From an uncultured Brachyspira sp. (lineage in GTDB: Bacteria > Spirochaetota > Brachyspiria > Brachyspirales > Brachyspiraceae), in contig NZ_CAKVGN010000041.1 of the NCBI RefSeq assembly GCF_934747485.1, positions 1-28,538 on the forward strand: a stretch of DNA of 28,538 nucleotides. Reading direction: 5' to 3'. Below are positions 1 to 8,609 of this stretch, one piece after another. Numbering within the stretch: the first letter of the stretch is position 1; every line of letters begins with the position of its first letter. The notes beneath the pieces are model-generated. The model saw only the letters and a program-made list of their open reading frames with translations, did not search any database and was not told where the DNA came from. Both the position numbers and the translations under genes were made by a program.

Positions 1-50
1 AAATTATGATACACCTATGCTATACTTTAAGAAATTAAGGAATTCCTAAC

Positions 51-69
51 TGCAATATGTCTGGCTCCT
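51..69 (-). repeat. AGGAGCCA...ATATTGCA motif near the window start
   Basis: On the minus strand this reads AGGAGCCAGACATATTGCA, the inverted partner of the motif at 28378-28396. Both are followed by GGAATTCCTTA or GGTATTCCTTA. Here it would face a gene lying before position 1. The remaining upstream sequence (1-94) shows nothing else. Confidence 0.45.
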
Positions 70-94
70 GTGCATTTGTTTTTTTATTTTGTAA

Positions 95-122
95 TTGATT
101 TTTTTATAAAACTTAATATAAT
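95..122 (+). promoter_or_regulatory. Putative sigma-70 promoter of apt
   Basis: TTGATT at 95-100 and TATAAT at 117-122 are separated by 16 bases, about 37 bases before the apt start codon. The -10 is a consensus match and the -35 matches at four of six positions. AT-rich DNA produces such matches by chance, so the call rests on position and the good -10. Confidence 0.5.
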
Positions 123-159
123 TATATGCTGTGAGTTTTAAAACAATTAGGAGTAATTT

Positions 160-672
160 ATGGATTTAAAAAATTACATAAGAAACATACAAGATTATCC
201 TAAAGAGGGTATATTATTTAGAGATATCACAACCTTATTAAAAGATAAAGATGCATTTAAGTTTGCAATAGATTCTATGGCTAAGCAAGTTGAAGATAAA
301 AAAATAGATTATATAGTAGGAGCTGAGAGCAGAGGATTTTTAATAGGTTCAGCTTTGGCTTATAGATTAAACTGCGGATTTGTGCCTGTTAGAAAAAAAG
401 GTAAATTGCCTTGCAAAACTATATCAGAAGAATATGCATTAGAGTATGGCACAGACTCTTTATATATGCATGAAGATGCTATAAATAAAGGAGCTAATGT
501 GCTTATAGTAGATGATTTAATTGCTACAGGAGGCACTGCTTTGGCTATGATGAAAATGGTTGAAAGACTTGGCGGCAATATAGTGGGTTCTTCTTTTTTA
601 ATAGAATTAAAAGAATTAAATGGAAGAAAAGATATAGGCAAATATCCTGTTAATGTTTTAATAGAATATTAA
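160..672 (+). CDS. apt: Adenine phosphoribosyltransferase
   Basis: Salvages adenine by joining it to PRPP to give AMP and pyrophosphate, in the cytoplasm. At 170 residues the protein has the usual length for bacterial APRT. The family motif FRDIT lies at residues 20-24, and the PRPP-binding loop VLIVDDLIATGGTA lies at 114-127 with the paired Asp and the TGGT turn intact. The ATG is preceded by an AGGAG Shine-Dalgarno sequence about seven bases upstream and by a promoter candidate at 95-122. The gene stands alone, converging on the oppA-type gene across a hairpin terminator. No defect is visible. Confidence 0.95.
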   Translation: MDLKNYIRNIQDYPKEGILFRDITTLLKDKDAFKFAIDSMAKQVEDKKIDYIVGAESRGFLIGSALAYRLNCGFVPVRKKGKLPCKTISEEYALEYGTDSLYMHEDAINKGANVLIVDDLIATGGTALAMMKMVERLGGNIVGSSFLIELKELNGRKDIGKYPVNVLIEY

Positions 673-694
673 ACTTTTTTATTTAAAAAAAAAT

Positions 695-733
695 AAAGAA
701 TAGGAATTATAATATAACTCCTATTCTTTTTTA
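695..733 (+). terminator. Rho-independent terminator after apt, probably bidirectional
   Basis: A perfect 11-bp inverted repeat (AAAGAATAGGA at 695-705, TCCTATTCTTT at 719-729) has a 13-base loop. T residues follow on the plus side and an A-run precedes it, which would be a T-run on the minus transcript. It lies between convergent apt and the peptide-binding protein gene, so it can serve both. Confidence 0.85.
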
Positions 734-759
734 TTGCATATTTTATTATTTATAAAATT

Positions 760-2361
760 TTATTTAGCTAATTTAGCATAATAAAACTTATGAGCACCAA
801 GCGGGTCAAATATAACGCCAGATAATTTTTTACTAATCATTATAGGGTCAGTGTAGAAATAAAGAGGAATTAAACCCATATCATTCATAAGTATATCTTC
901 TGCCTCATGCATAGCTTTCATTCTTACATTTTGATCTATAGTTGACATAGCAAGTTTTAATTTATCATCATAATTTTTGTTAGAATAACCGCCATTGTTT
1001 TGTACACTATAGCTTAAGAATACTCCAAGGAAACTCATAGGGTCATTATAATCAGCTATCCAACCATGGCGGGCAATCATGTAATTTTTATTTTGTCTAG
1101 TATCTTGGAAAGTAGCCCATTCTTCCTGAGCTATAGTAGAATCTATATTTAAATTCTCTTTCCACATTTGCTGTACCGCTTCAAATATCTGTATATGTTC
1201 ACCGGAATTAGATTTAAACTCTATTACAGGGAAATTATTTCCGTTTTCATATCCAGCCTCAGCAAGCAGCTTTTTAGCTTCTTCAACATTTTTTTGATAA
1301 TCATCTGGCTTTACACTATAATAATCTCCGCCAACCTTTCTAAACTCTCCATTAACATCACTAACACCATTAGGTACCCAAGCACTTGCCGGTAACTGTC
1401 CTGCTCTTGTAACCTGCTCTACTAAATAATTTCTATCTATTGCCAAAGTTAAAGCTTTTCTTACTCTAACATCTTTCAATACACTATTTGTAATATTAAT
1501 ACAATAATAGTATGTACCCAAATATGGTGATATATTCATTAAACCTTCACTTTGTAATGTTTCTATATCTTGAAGAGGAGGATTATTTGCAAAATGTATA
1601 GAACCTTCTTTTATACCAGCTACGGCAGCAGTACCATTTTGCATAAGTATAAACACTAATTTTTCTGGTACAATATTTTCACTATTCCAATAATTAGTAT
1701 TTTTTACCATTACAAGTCTGTCATCAGTTCTTCTTTCTACCAAAGTAAAAGGACCATTACCTATATATGTATCTGGAGAAAGAGTCCAATTATCTTTATT
1801 TTCTTCTATTATATCTTTTCTAACAGGGAAGAATGTAGGAAAAGCAGCAAGCTCCAAGAAATAAGCTGTAGGAGCACCTAACTTTACTTCAAGAGTGTTT
1901 TCATCTATAGCCTTAATTCCCAAATCTGTAACAGGTTTTTTTCCAGAATTAATATCCATAGCATTTAATACAGGTTCAAATTGATAAGCATATTCTGAAG
2001 CTGTAATTGGATCAACAGCTCTCTGCCAAGAATAAACAAAATCTTCAGCTGTAATTTTTTTACCGTCAGACCATTTAGCATTTTCTCTTATATGGAATGT
2101 ATAAGTTAAACCGTCTTCACTTATATCCCAACTTTCTGCAACACCGGGTATTATTTTATTTTCTTTATCTCTAGTAGCTAAACCTTCAAAAGCATGCTGA
2201 ATATATATGCTTCCGTCAACTGTAGAGTTTAATGCTGGGTCTATTGTTTTTGGCTCGGGACCAACATTAATGTATATTGCTCCTTCATCTGTTTTATTTC
2301 CGCCGCAAGAAATTGATACAATCATTAAAACAGATAAGAGTAATAGAGTAAAATGTTTCAT
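760..2361 (-). CDS. Peptide ABC transporter substrate-binding lipoprotein (OppA/family 5)
   Basis: Captures peptides outside the inner membrane and delivers them to an ABC permease. The 533-residue length is normal for family 5 solute-binding proteins. Residues 1-19 form a lipoprotein signal (MKHF, a hydrophobic stretch, then SISC with Cys19 as lipidation site). The mature protein shows the family pattern: an opening strand leading to a PKTIDPALNS turn, a FEGLATRD segment, then a PGVAESW and LTYTFHIRENAKWSDG region. A consensus AGGAG lies 10 bases before the ATG. No permease or ATPase gene is adjacent, so it must use components encoded elsewhere. Substrate specificity cannot be read from sequence; oligopeptide is the family default. 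Confidence 0.92.
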   Translation of the reverse strand: MKHFTLLLLSVLMIVSISCGGNKTDEGAIYINVGPEPKTIDPALNSTVDGSIYIQHAFEGLATRDKENKIIPGVAESWDISEDGLTYTFHIRENAKWSDGKKITAEDFVYSWQRAVDPITASEYAYQFEPVLNAMDINSGKKPVTDLGIKAIDENTLEVKLGAPTAYFLELAAFPTFFPVRKDIIEENKDNWTLSPDTYIGNGPFTLVERRTDDRLVMVKNTNYWNSENIVPEKLVFILMQNGTAAVAGIKEGSIHFANNPPLQDIETLQSEGLMNISPYLGTYYYCINITNSVLKDVRVRKALTLAIDRNYLVEQVTRAGQLPASAWVPNGVSDVNGEFRKVGGDYYSVKPDDYQKNVEEAKKLLAEAGYENGNNFPVIEFKSNSGEHIQIFEAVQQMWKENLNIDSTIAQEEWATFQDTRQNKNYMIARHGWIADYNDPMSFLGVFLSYSVQNNGGYSNKNYDDKLKLAMSTIDQNVRMKAMHEAEDILMNDMGLIPLYFYTDPIMISKKLSGVIFDPLGAHKFYYAKLAK

Positions 2362-2393
2362 AAATCATATTCTCCTATTTTTTTATTGGTGCT

Positions 2394-2422
2394 ATTATAT
2401 TTTGTATAAATTATATTGTCAA
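2394..2422 (-). promoter_or_regulatory. Consensus sigma-70 promoter of the oppA-type gene
   Basis: On the minus strand TTGACA (2417-2422) and TATAAT (2394-2399) are both perfect consensus hexamers with an ideal 17-base spacer. The -10 lies 32 bases upstream of the start codon, leaving a short leader that contains the AGGAG. This is among the strongest-looking promoters in the window and fits an abundant binding protein. Confidence 0.8.
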
Positions 2423-2531
2423 TTAATAATTATGAAATAATTTTTTTAATAGTATTAGTTTATAATTATTAGTTTTTTATTATGTTTATTGTGTTATAAA
2501 AAACTATATTACAAGATTAATGGTGTTTTAG

Positions 2532-2555
2532 TAAACTACAAAGAGGATTAGTTTA
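2532..2555 (-). terminator. Weak hairpin downstream of aroB
   Basis: TAAACTA (2532-2538) and TAGTTTA (2549-2555) can pair across a 10-base loop, about 30 bases after the aroB stop. There is no good T-run on the minus strand. It is either a weak terminator or chance in AT-rich DNA. The rest of 2423-2583 holds nothing recognisable. Confidence 0.3.
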
Positions 2556-2583
2556 TACAATATTACTTAAACTTAAATATTTT

Positions 2584-3636
2584 TTATAAAGACTCTAATA
2601 TATCATTAATGCTTACTTTGTTTATTAGAGTTTTTTCTATATCTTCTAAAAACACAAAGTTAATTTCATCGTTGCTTCTTTTTTTATCTAATTTAATTGC
2701 ATCTTTTAAGTTAATGTTGTTTGGTATTTCAGTTGGAAGAGAGAATTTACTAAATATATTTTTAGCTCTTTCAAGTAAACTTTTATCTTTAGTTATAGCT
2801 TTTTTTATTCCATATTCTATAGCAAAAATCACACCTATAGCAACAGCCTCACCATGAAGTAAAACCCCATAACCGGCAGCATTCTCCACACTATGACCAA
2901 CAGTATGACCAAAGTTTAAAAACATTCTCTCTTTTTTTTCTTTATAATCAATCTCTACTATATGCCCCTTTAATTCACAGTTTCTCTTAAGAATAAAATC
3001 CATATCAAAACTATTGCTATTTTCTAAATATTCTAAAAGTTTTTTGTCAAACAAAAATGCATGCTTAATAACTTCAGCCATACCCGCATTAAACTCTCTC
3101 TCTGGAAGTGTAGTTAAAACATCACTATCCATTATAACAAGCTTAGGGCTATGAAAAGCACCCACTAAATTTTTACCTTCTTTTATGTTAATGCCTGTCT
3201 TTCCGCCCACAGAAGAATCAACGCAGGCAAGAAGTGTTGTAGGTATTTGCACAAAGTCAATTCTACGCATCCAAGTAGCAGCAGCATACCCAGCCATATC
3301 TCCTATAACACCGCCTCCTAATGCTATTATTATATCTTTTCTGCTTAACTCGTTTTTTGCAAGGGATGAATATATATTATAAATGCTTTCTATATTTTTG
3401 TTAGTTTCCCCATTTTGAAGCACGCATACAGAAGTAATAATATTTTCTTTTTCTAAACTTTTTTTAACAGTTTCAGTATAAAGTTTATCAACTATATCAT
3501 CAGTAACTATTAAAGCTCTTTTCCCTCTAAGAACTTCTTTTACCAATTTACCGCTTTCTTTTATAAGTCCGCTGCTCACTAAAATATCATAGTTAATTTT
3601 TGCATCGTTGTTTATATTTATATTAACTTTATTCAT
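2584..3636 (-). CDS. aroB: 3-dehydroquinate synthase
   Basis: Second step of the shikimate pathway: converts DAHP to 3-dehydroquinate using NAD and a divalent metal. The 350-residue length is typical. The NAD-binding glycine segment GGGVIGDMAGYAA spans residues 107-119, followed by PTTLLACVDSSVGGKTGIN at 132-150. The metal ligands are in place: Glu188 in AEVIKH, His244 in NFGHTVGH and His261 in HGEA. The start has only a weak TTAGGG upstream but fits the family N-terminus. No other aro gene is nearby. Confidence 0.96.
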   Translation of the reverse strand: MNKVNININNDAKINYDILVSSGLIKESGKLVKEVLRGKRALIVTDDIVDKLYTETVKKSLEKENIITSVCVLQNGETNKNIESIYNIYSSLAKNELSRKDIIIALGGGVIGDMAGYAAATWMRRIDFVQIPTTLLACVDSSVGGKTGINIKEGKNLVGAFHSPKLVIMDSDVLTTLPEREFNAGMAEVIKHAFLFDKKLLEYLENSNSFDMDFILKRNCELKGHIVEIDYKEKKERMFLNFGHTVGHSVENAAGYGVLLHGEAVAIGVIFAIEYGIKKAITKDKSLLERAKNIFSKFSLPTEIPNNINLKDAIKLDKKRSNDEINFVFLEDIEKTLINKVSINDILESL

Positions 3637-3789
3637 ATATAAGCCCTAATTTATTTTTTTAGTATTATAAATTATTTTAAAAAAATAGATAATATTTTTA
3701 CAAAATAAAATTTAGAAATATAATGAAAAAAGATTATATATATACTATTAATTAGCTTTAAAATTTTATATTATTTAATTATTTTTATT

Positions 3790-4022
3790 TTATTCAACTT
3801 TTTCCCGCCTTCGCTGTGCGGACTTCGTCAAAGTTGCAAAAAGTGCAAGTATTTAAGTCTTATATATTAATAATTATATTAAATAATATTTGTATTTTAT
3901 CTAAAAATGCAGTTGTTTTGCTTCTTTTATACCAATACCACAGGCACTTCCTTCAGTCGTAAAAGAAGTAGGGGTGTGTACCCTAAGGGCACGCTTCGAA
4001 GTAGGTAAAGCCACCACAAACA
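3790..4022 (+). repeat. Modular palindromic repeat, copy A
   Basis: This fills most of the 416-base gap between aroB and the PqqD-like gene. Palindrome 1 has arms CAACTTT (3795-3801) and AAAGTTG (3830-3836) around a CCCGCC-containing loop. It is followed by CAAAAAGTGCAAG, an AT spacer and ATGCAG. Palindrome 2 has arms GCTTCTTTTA (3920-3929) and TAAAAGAAG (3960-3968), with GGCACTTCCTTCAGTCG in its loop. A short CCCTAAGGG palindrome follows near 3980. The order of parts is the same as in the copies at 16716 and 23478. Confidence 0.75.
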
Positions 4023-4052
4023 AAAAAAATTAAAAAATATTAATAAACAAAG

Positions 4053-4460
4053 CTATTTAGATATATCAACGTCTTCTTTTGATTTTACTTTCTTGTATCT
4101 TATCCACCTTCTGCCTTGTATATAATGCATAAACTTGATTAATCTTATAAGTGAATCTTTAAAATTATCATTAGAGTTTTGTTTTTGTATCTTAGCTATT
4201 TCAAATATGCATCTCTCTCCGTCTATATTAAGCCAAGCGGAAGTGCATAGTTCATCGAATTCTATATCTTTATTGGGTTTCTTTTTTAAAAGCCAGCCTG
4301 CTATTTTTGTAATGGGGTTATTAACATCAAATATTAAAAGTACTTTTCCATTATCATTTACTTTCCAATTGGTGTGTATAATCTCTGGAACATACAATAC
4401 GAAATTGTGCTTATCTTCTTCTTTTAAAAATTTATCTAACAAAAATTTATTATCTTTCAT
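4053..4460 (-). CDS. PqqD-family (RRE-fold-like) small protein, function unknown
   Basis: A soluble 135-residue protein with no signal or membrane segment. Residues 32-125 resemble the PqqD family: a strand region NDNGKVLLIFDV, a basic segment KIAGWLLKKKPNK, then the family's best-conserved stretch FDELCTSAWLNIDGERC (68-84) followed by helices ending GRRWIRYKK. In PqqD this fold holds the leader of a peptide to be modified, but stand-alone members exist whose role is unclear. No radical-SAM, cyclase or precursor-peptide gene is visible beside it. It lies downstream of the OPT transporter on the same strand, separated by a hairpin. The family call is from motif memory, so only moderately sure. 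Confidence 0.6.
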   Translation of the reverse strand: MKDNKFLLDKFLKEEDKHNFVLYVPEIIHTNWKVNDNGKVLLIFDVNNPITKIAGWLLKKKPNKDIEFDELCTSAWLNIDGERCIFEIAKIQKQNSNDNFKDSLIRLIKFMHYIQGRRWIRYKKVKSKEDVDISK

Positions 4461-4501
4461 TTATTTAAGAATCCTATAAATATATAAAATTTTATAAAAT
4501 A

Positions 4502-4533
4502 ATGGGCTTAGCTTACATAATCGCCAAGCCCAT
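4502..4533 (-). terminator. Hairpin after the OPT transporter gene
   Basis: ATGGGCTT (4502-4509) pairs with AAGCCCAT (4526-4533), extended inward by a GC pair after a bulge. It starts 19 bases beyond the OPT stop codon. The minus strand continues with TATTTTATAAAATTTTAT, an imperfect T-tract. It probably terminates or attenuates transcription before the PqqD-like gene. Confidence 0.65.
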
Positions 4534-4551
4534 ATCATTTATTTTAAAATT

Positions 4552-6477
4552 TTATTTTTTATCCTTGCTTACAGCATACTTATAAATCCAAGCAGCAAAG
4601 AGTATAAATATTATAAATGTAATAGCATTGCTTTGAGGAACAATTTTTGAACCAAAATTAATAGCAATGTTCAAAGCAGCCATAACACCTATAAATATAC
4701 CAGTTATAGCATCACCTGCAACTAAACCGGAAGCAAGCAATATTCCTTTTTCAACAGCTTCACTTTTTTCTTCTTCTTTGTCTTTAAACTTCATTTCTAC
4801 TAATTTTCTTACTATACCGCCAATAAATATAGTAGTAGTTAAAGTGATAGGCAAATATAAACCTAAAGCCACAGGAAGTATAGGAAGTTTAGACAAAGCA
4901 CAGAATACTGCAATAGAAGCTCCAATTATAACCAAAGTCCAAGGCAGCTGAGCAGTCATAATACCTTCAACTATAAGTTTCATCAAAGTAGCCTGAGGAG
5001 CAGGAACAGCTTCACTGCCTATACCATAAGCAGTTTGCATAAGTATAACAGTAGCAGCAGCACCAACAGAAGCCACACAAAGAGCTATAAACATACCAAT
5101 TTGTATATTCTTAGGAGAACCGCCAATGATAAAAGTAGATTTCAAAGACTGAGCAACTCCTCCCGCAGTAGCAGTAGATACACATACAACACCGCAAACA
5201 ACAAGAGACATTCTTATACCCTCTTCACCAATATTGCCTGTTAATTTGAAAGCAGTAGCAACAATTAAAAGAGTAGCAATAGTCATACCAGAAACAGGGT
5301 TATTGCTTGCACCAATAACTCCGACCATTCTTGCAGATACAACAGCAAAGAAGAAACAGAATACTACAGCCAATATACCGCCTAATATACCGCCTCCAAT
5401 TATAGGAACAAGCCAAGTAGCTAAAAATCCAAATATAGCAGCAGCAATAAGCCATATGATAGGAGCATCTTGATTAATTCTGTCATGATTATCATTAGAA
5501 CCCTTCTCGCCCATACCAGCCAAAGATTTTTTGAAAGAGTCTATAATCGTAGGAAGAGACCTCGCTAAAGAAATAAAACCTCCCATAGCAACAGCACCGG
5601 CACCAATATATCTTATATAACTTCCCCAAACTTCCTGAGCAGACATCTCTGATATTAAACTTGTAGAAGGAAATACAGGAGTATTAATTAAACTTCCAAA
5701 ATATTTAATGATAGGTATAAGACCAAGCCAAGCAACTATACCGCCTGCAAACATTAATGATGAAGTTTCAAGTCCAATGATAAATCCAACACCAAGAAGC
5801 GAAGCTAAAGTGTCCACTCCAAGCATAGTTTTTTCATAAGGCTTAATTATGTAAGTAGCACTCTCTTTCCAAAAACCAAATCCTCCAGATAAAAGTTTGT
5901 ATCCAACTCCAGCAATAATACCGGTAATCATATACTTAAAACCTTTACCGCCCTCAGAACCTATTACTAAAACTTCAGCCTGAGCCATAGCTTCAGGATA
6001 AACCAAAGAACCATGCTCTTCTACTATCAAATATTTTCTTACAGGAGTAATGAAAAAACAGCCCATAAATCCGCCGATAATAGTAACAATTATTACGGTA
6101 AATATTGAAAGTCCCATGCCAAATAATATTAAAGCAGGCAAAATAAATATTATACCGCCCGCAATAGATTCGCCAACTGCAGTAAGTGATGCTGCAAAGT
6201 TAGCTTCTAATATATTGTTTCTTTTAAATAAAGCTTTAAATACACCTGTAGCAAGTATAGCACCGGGTATACCAGCTGATATTGTAAGACCTACTTTTAA
6301 TCCTAAATAAGTGTTAGCAGCTGCAAAAACTATAGCCAATATAACACCAAGTATTATAGAATAACCTGTCATCTCAGGCATTACTGTAGTAGCAGGTATA
6401 AAAGGCACATAATCTTCACCCTTTATCCCCCCATAAGCATTTTTTGATAGCTTTCTAGCCTCTTCTTTAATAGACAT
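4552..6477 (-). CDS. OPT-family oligopeptide transporter
   Basis: Integral membrane carrier of the OPT superfamily, which moves peptides or metal chelates with protons. The 641-residue length matches bacterial OPT members. The N-terminus carries a cytoplasmic stretch ending VPFIPATTVMPEMTG, followed by the first membrane helix with NTYLGLKVGLT, a typical start for this family. Some 14-16 hydrophobic helices follow, with glycine-rich repeats such as GGILGGILAVV and SGMTIATLLIVA. The start is set by GGGAGAG 8-10 bases upstream. It follows the dipeptidase gene by 78 bases without a clear promoter between, so the two are probably co-transcribed and act as importer and intracellular cleaver. Substrate is inferred from family and neighbour. 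Confidence 0.9.
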   Translation of the reverse strand: MSIKEEARKLSKNAYGGIKGEDYVPFIPATTVMPEMTGYSIILGVILAIVFAAANTYLGLKVGLTISAGIPGAILATGVFKALFKRNNILEANFAASLTAVGESIAGGIIFILPALILFGMGLSIFTVIIVTIIGGFMGCFFITPVRKYLIVEEHGSLVYPEAMAQAEVLVIGSEGGKGFKYMITGIIAGVGYKLLSGGFGFWKESATYIIKPYEKTMLGVDTLASLLGVGFIIGLETSSLMFAGGIVAWLGLIPIIKYFGSLINTPVFPSTSLISEMSAQEVWGSYIRYIGAGAVAMGGFISLARSLPTIIDSFKKSLAGMGEKGSNDNHDRINQDAPIIWLIAAAIFGFLATWLVPIIGGGILGGILAVVFCFFFAVVSARMVGVIGASNNPVSGMTIATLLIVATAFKLTGNIGEEGIRMSLVVCGVVCVSTATAGGVAQSLKSTFIIGGSPKNIQIGMFIALCVASVGAAATVILMQTAYGIGSEAVPAPQATLMKLIVEGIMTAQLPWTLVIIGASIAVFCALSKLPILPVALGLYLPITLTTTIFIGGIVRKLVEMKFKDKEEEKSEAVEKGILLASGLVAGDAITGIFIGVMAALNIAINFGSKIVPQSNAITFIIFILFAAWIYKYAVSKDKK

Positions 6478-6555
6478 TCCTATTTCTCTCCCTATTATTT
6501 AATATATTTTTTATTTAAATATTTTTGTTTAAGCATTTTTATTTAATATTTTTAT

Positions 6556-7995
6556 TTAAGCAATGTTTATAACAAGCTCTTTTAAAAATTTCCACATTCT
6601 ATCAACAGAAGATATACTCAAATGTTCAGCTGGAGTGTGTACATCTTTAATATCTGGTCCTATGCTTATCATATCAACATCTGGTAAAGGCTTTTTAAGT
6701 ATTCCGCATTCTAATCCTGCATGTATAGCCTCTATTTTAGCATCTTTTCCTGTAACCTTTTTATAAACATTTAATGCTATATCTTTAACTTTTGAATTAG
6801 CATCATATTCCCAAGCAGGATATCCATTAGACATTTGGAAAGAAGCTTTTGTCATATTGGCAGCTGATTCTATCTTTAAACCTATCTCTTTAGATGAACT
6901 TTCTATAGAACTTCTTACAGATATAGTAAATCTTAACTTTCCATCTTCTTCTTTTAACACACCATTGTTGCAGCTAGTCTGAACTAAACCCTCTATATCT
7001 TTACTCATATAAGCAACGCCGTCTGGAACTAACATCATAAAATTAATAACATTATTGCTTAATTCTTTAGTAAAAGCCTCTTTAACATCTGAAGCTTCTG
7101 AAACATTTATAACCATATCAGGATCTTCCACTCTATATTCATTTTTTATATTTTTAGCAACTTCTTCTAAAGTCTTTTTTACTTTATTAATATCTTTAGA
7201 AACAACAACAGCCTCTGCATGTTTTGCTATAGCATTATGCTTAGCACCGCCTTCTATATGTGATATAACAGCATCGTCTCTCACAGCATATAATAATCTG
7301 CCAAGCAATTTTATAGCATTAGCTCTTTGTTTAATAATCTCTATACCAGAGTGTCCGCCTTTAAGTCCTGATACTTCTATCTTTAATGCTTTTCCATCTG
7401 CTTTTTCTCTTTTAATATCAAAATCTATTAAAGTATTCATTCCCCCGGCACAGCTTACCAAAAATATACCCTCTTCTTCACCGTCTATATTAATCATAGT
7501 TTTACCGTCTATATGCTCACCAGTAATAGCAATAGCTCCGTCCATACCAGTTTCTTCTGCAGTAGTAGCTAATAATTCTATAGGAGGATGAGGCAAGTCT
7601 TTAGAATCAAGCAATGCCATACCCATAGCTATAGCAATTCCATCATCTCCGCCAAGTGTTGTATTATTAGCTCTTAATATGTCGCCTTCTAATATCATCT
7701 CTATAGGGTCTTTTCTAAAATCATGTTTAGAATCTTTTGTTTTCTCGCATACCATATCAACATGACCTTGTATTATTACTGCGGGCTTATTCTCATAACC
7801 GCTTGTGCCTTTCTTCTTTATAATTACATTCATAGCACTATCTTGATATACTTCCAAATTTCTATCTTTAGCAAACTTTACCAAAAAATCACTAATCTCT
7901 TTCTCATGTCCTGATTCTCTTGGTATTTTATTTATCTCATTAAACCATTTGAATACTTCTTTTGATTCCATTGAATTAAAAGCATTTAAATCCAT
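6556..7995 (-). CDS. pepD: Aminoacyl-histidine dipeptidase (PepD-type M20 metallopeptidase)
   Basis: Cytoplasmic zinc dipeptidase that splits unspecific dipeptides such as Xaa-His. The 479-residue length is normal for PepD. Metal-site motifs are intact: QGHVDMVCE (His78, Asp80), GGDDGIAIA (Asp117), the Glu-Glu pair in ATTAEETGMDG (147-148), INIDGEEEG (Asp171) and the C-terminal HTPAEHLS (His453). The AAGGAG Shine-Dalgarno lies nine bases before the ATG and a near-consensus promoter lies further upstream. With the OPT gene just downstream it forms a peptide-utilisation pair. Confidence 0.95.
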   Translation of the reverse strand: MDLNAFNSMESKEVFKWFNEINKIPRESGHEKEISDFLVKFAKDRNLEVYQDSAMNVIIKKKGTSGYENKPAVIIQGHVDMVCEKTKDSKHDFRKDPIEMILEGDILRANNTTLGGDDGIAIAMGMALLDSKDLPHPPIELLATTAEETGMDGAIAITGEHIDGKTMINIDGEEEGIFLVSCAGGMNTLIDFDIKREKADGKALKIEVSGLKGGHSGIEIIKQRANAIKLLGRLLYAVRDDAVISHIEGGAKHNAIAKHAEAVVVSKDINKVKKTLEEVAKNIKNEYRVEDPDMVINVSEASDVKEAFTKELSNNVINFMMLVPDGVAYMSKDIEGLVQTSCNNGVLKEEDGKLRFTISVRSSIESSSKEIGLKIESAANMTKASFQMSNGYPAWEYDANSKVKDIALNVYKKVTGKDAKIEAIHAGLECGILKKPLPDVDMISIGPDIKDVHTPAEHLSISSVDRMWKFLKELVINIA

Positions 7996-8050
7996 AGTAT
8001 TTTACTCCTTAAAATAATATAAATTATTTTTCTTATTTTGTACTTCTATT

Positions 8051-8079
8051 AGTATAATAAATAATATAAAAATTGTCAA
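8051..8079 (-). promoter_or_regulatory. Near-consensus promoter of pepD and the OPT gene
   Basis: On the minus strand TTGACA (8074-8079) and TATACT (8051-8056) are separated by 17 bases, with the -10 about 55 bases before the pepD ATG. No comparable promoter is seen in the 78 bases between pepD and the OPT gene, which supports one transcript for both. Confidence 0.75.
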
Positions 8080-8255
8080 AAAAAACTAATAATATATCAA
8101 AGATTTTAATTTTATGTAACTTCAAGTAGTAATATATTTAATTGTTAATAATATAATTTTATAAAAAATTTTCTTCTAACTCCCCACCCTATAGCCCTTT
8201 TGTTTCCTACTATAATATAGAATAATACTTATTTTTTGCTAATACTCTAATCTTT

Positions 8256-8418
8256 GCCCCCACCCAAGATTTTTTAAAAATTTGATGTCTATCCACCGCA
8301 CGGTAAAGTAAGCAAAATATATAAATAATTTTAAAATTCGACTTATATATTATATTTCTAAATTTGTTCACCGTGCGGGAAACGTGCTTTAAATCAAATA
8401 AAAATTTGGGCGGGAGCT
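8256..8418. repeat. Large imperfect inverted repeat upstream of fba
   Basis: Arms of about 50 bases: the left begins GCCCCCACCCAAG (8256) and contains ACCGCACGGT (8295-8304). The right contains ACCGTGCGGG (8370-8379) and ends AATTTGGGCGGGAGC at 8418. The reverse complement of the right arm aligns with the left over the GC-rich blocks, around an AT-rich centre. The surrounding 614-base gap between pepD and fba (7996-8609) also has a CTCCCCACCC block near 8180 and a GGGCGGG block near 8484. Otherwise it holds only the two promoters. Confidence 0.65.
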
Positions 8419-8537
8419 AACATTTTTAGTTAAACAATAAATATAATTACCGCTCCATTTATAAAAATATTCAAAAAACATAGAGGGCGGGATTATATAT
8501 AAAATTTCATACTTAAATATAAAAAATATATATTTAC

Positions 8538-8566
8538 TTGAAAAATTATTATTTTTGCTATATCAT
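8538..8566 (+). promoter_or_regulatory. Putative promoter of fba
   Basis: TTGAAA (8538-8543) and TATCAT (8561-8566) have a 17-base spacer and end 43 bases before the fba start. Both hexamers match consensus at five of six positions. Confidence 0.6.
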
Positions 8567-8609
8567 TAAAATATATTTTATTAATTTAATTTTTATAATG
8601 GAGTGAGAT

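Noticed and set aside
51..75. Sigma-54 (-24/-12) promoter from TGGCTCCTGTGC and from the inverted AGGAGCCA motif
   Set aside because: The GG-to-GC spacing is 7 or 13 bases instead of 10, so it does not fit the sigma-54 consensus.
6508..6562. AT-rich tandem-like ATTTTTATTTAA units between the OPT and pepD genes
   Set aside because: Short, imperfect and of the composition expected by chance in this genome; no regulatory interpretation is supported.
7055..7591. 178-codon open frame on the plus strand
   Set aside because: It is antisense to pepD, whose metal-site motifs are intact across the region.
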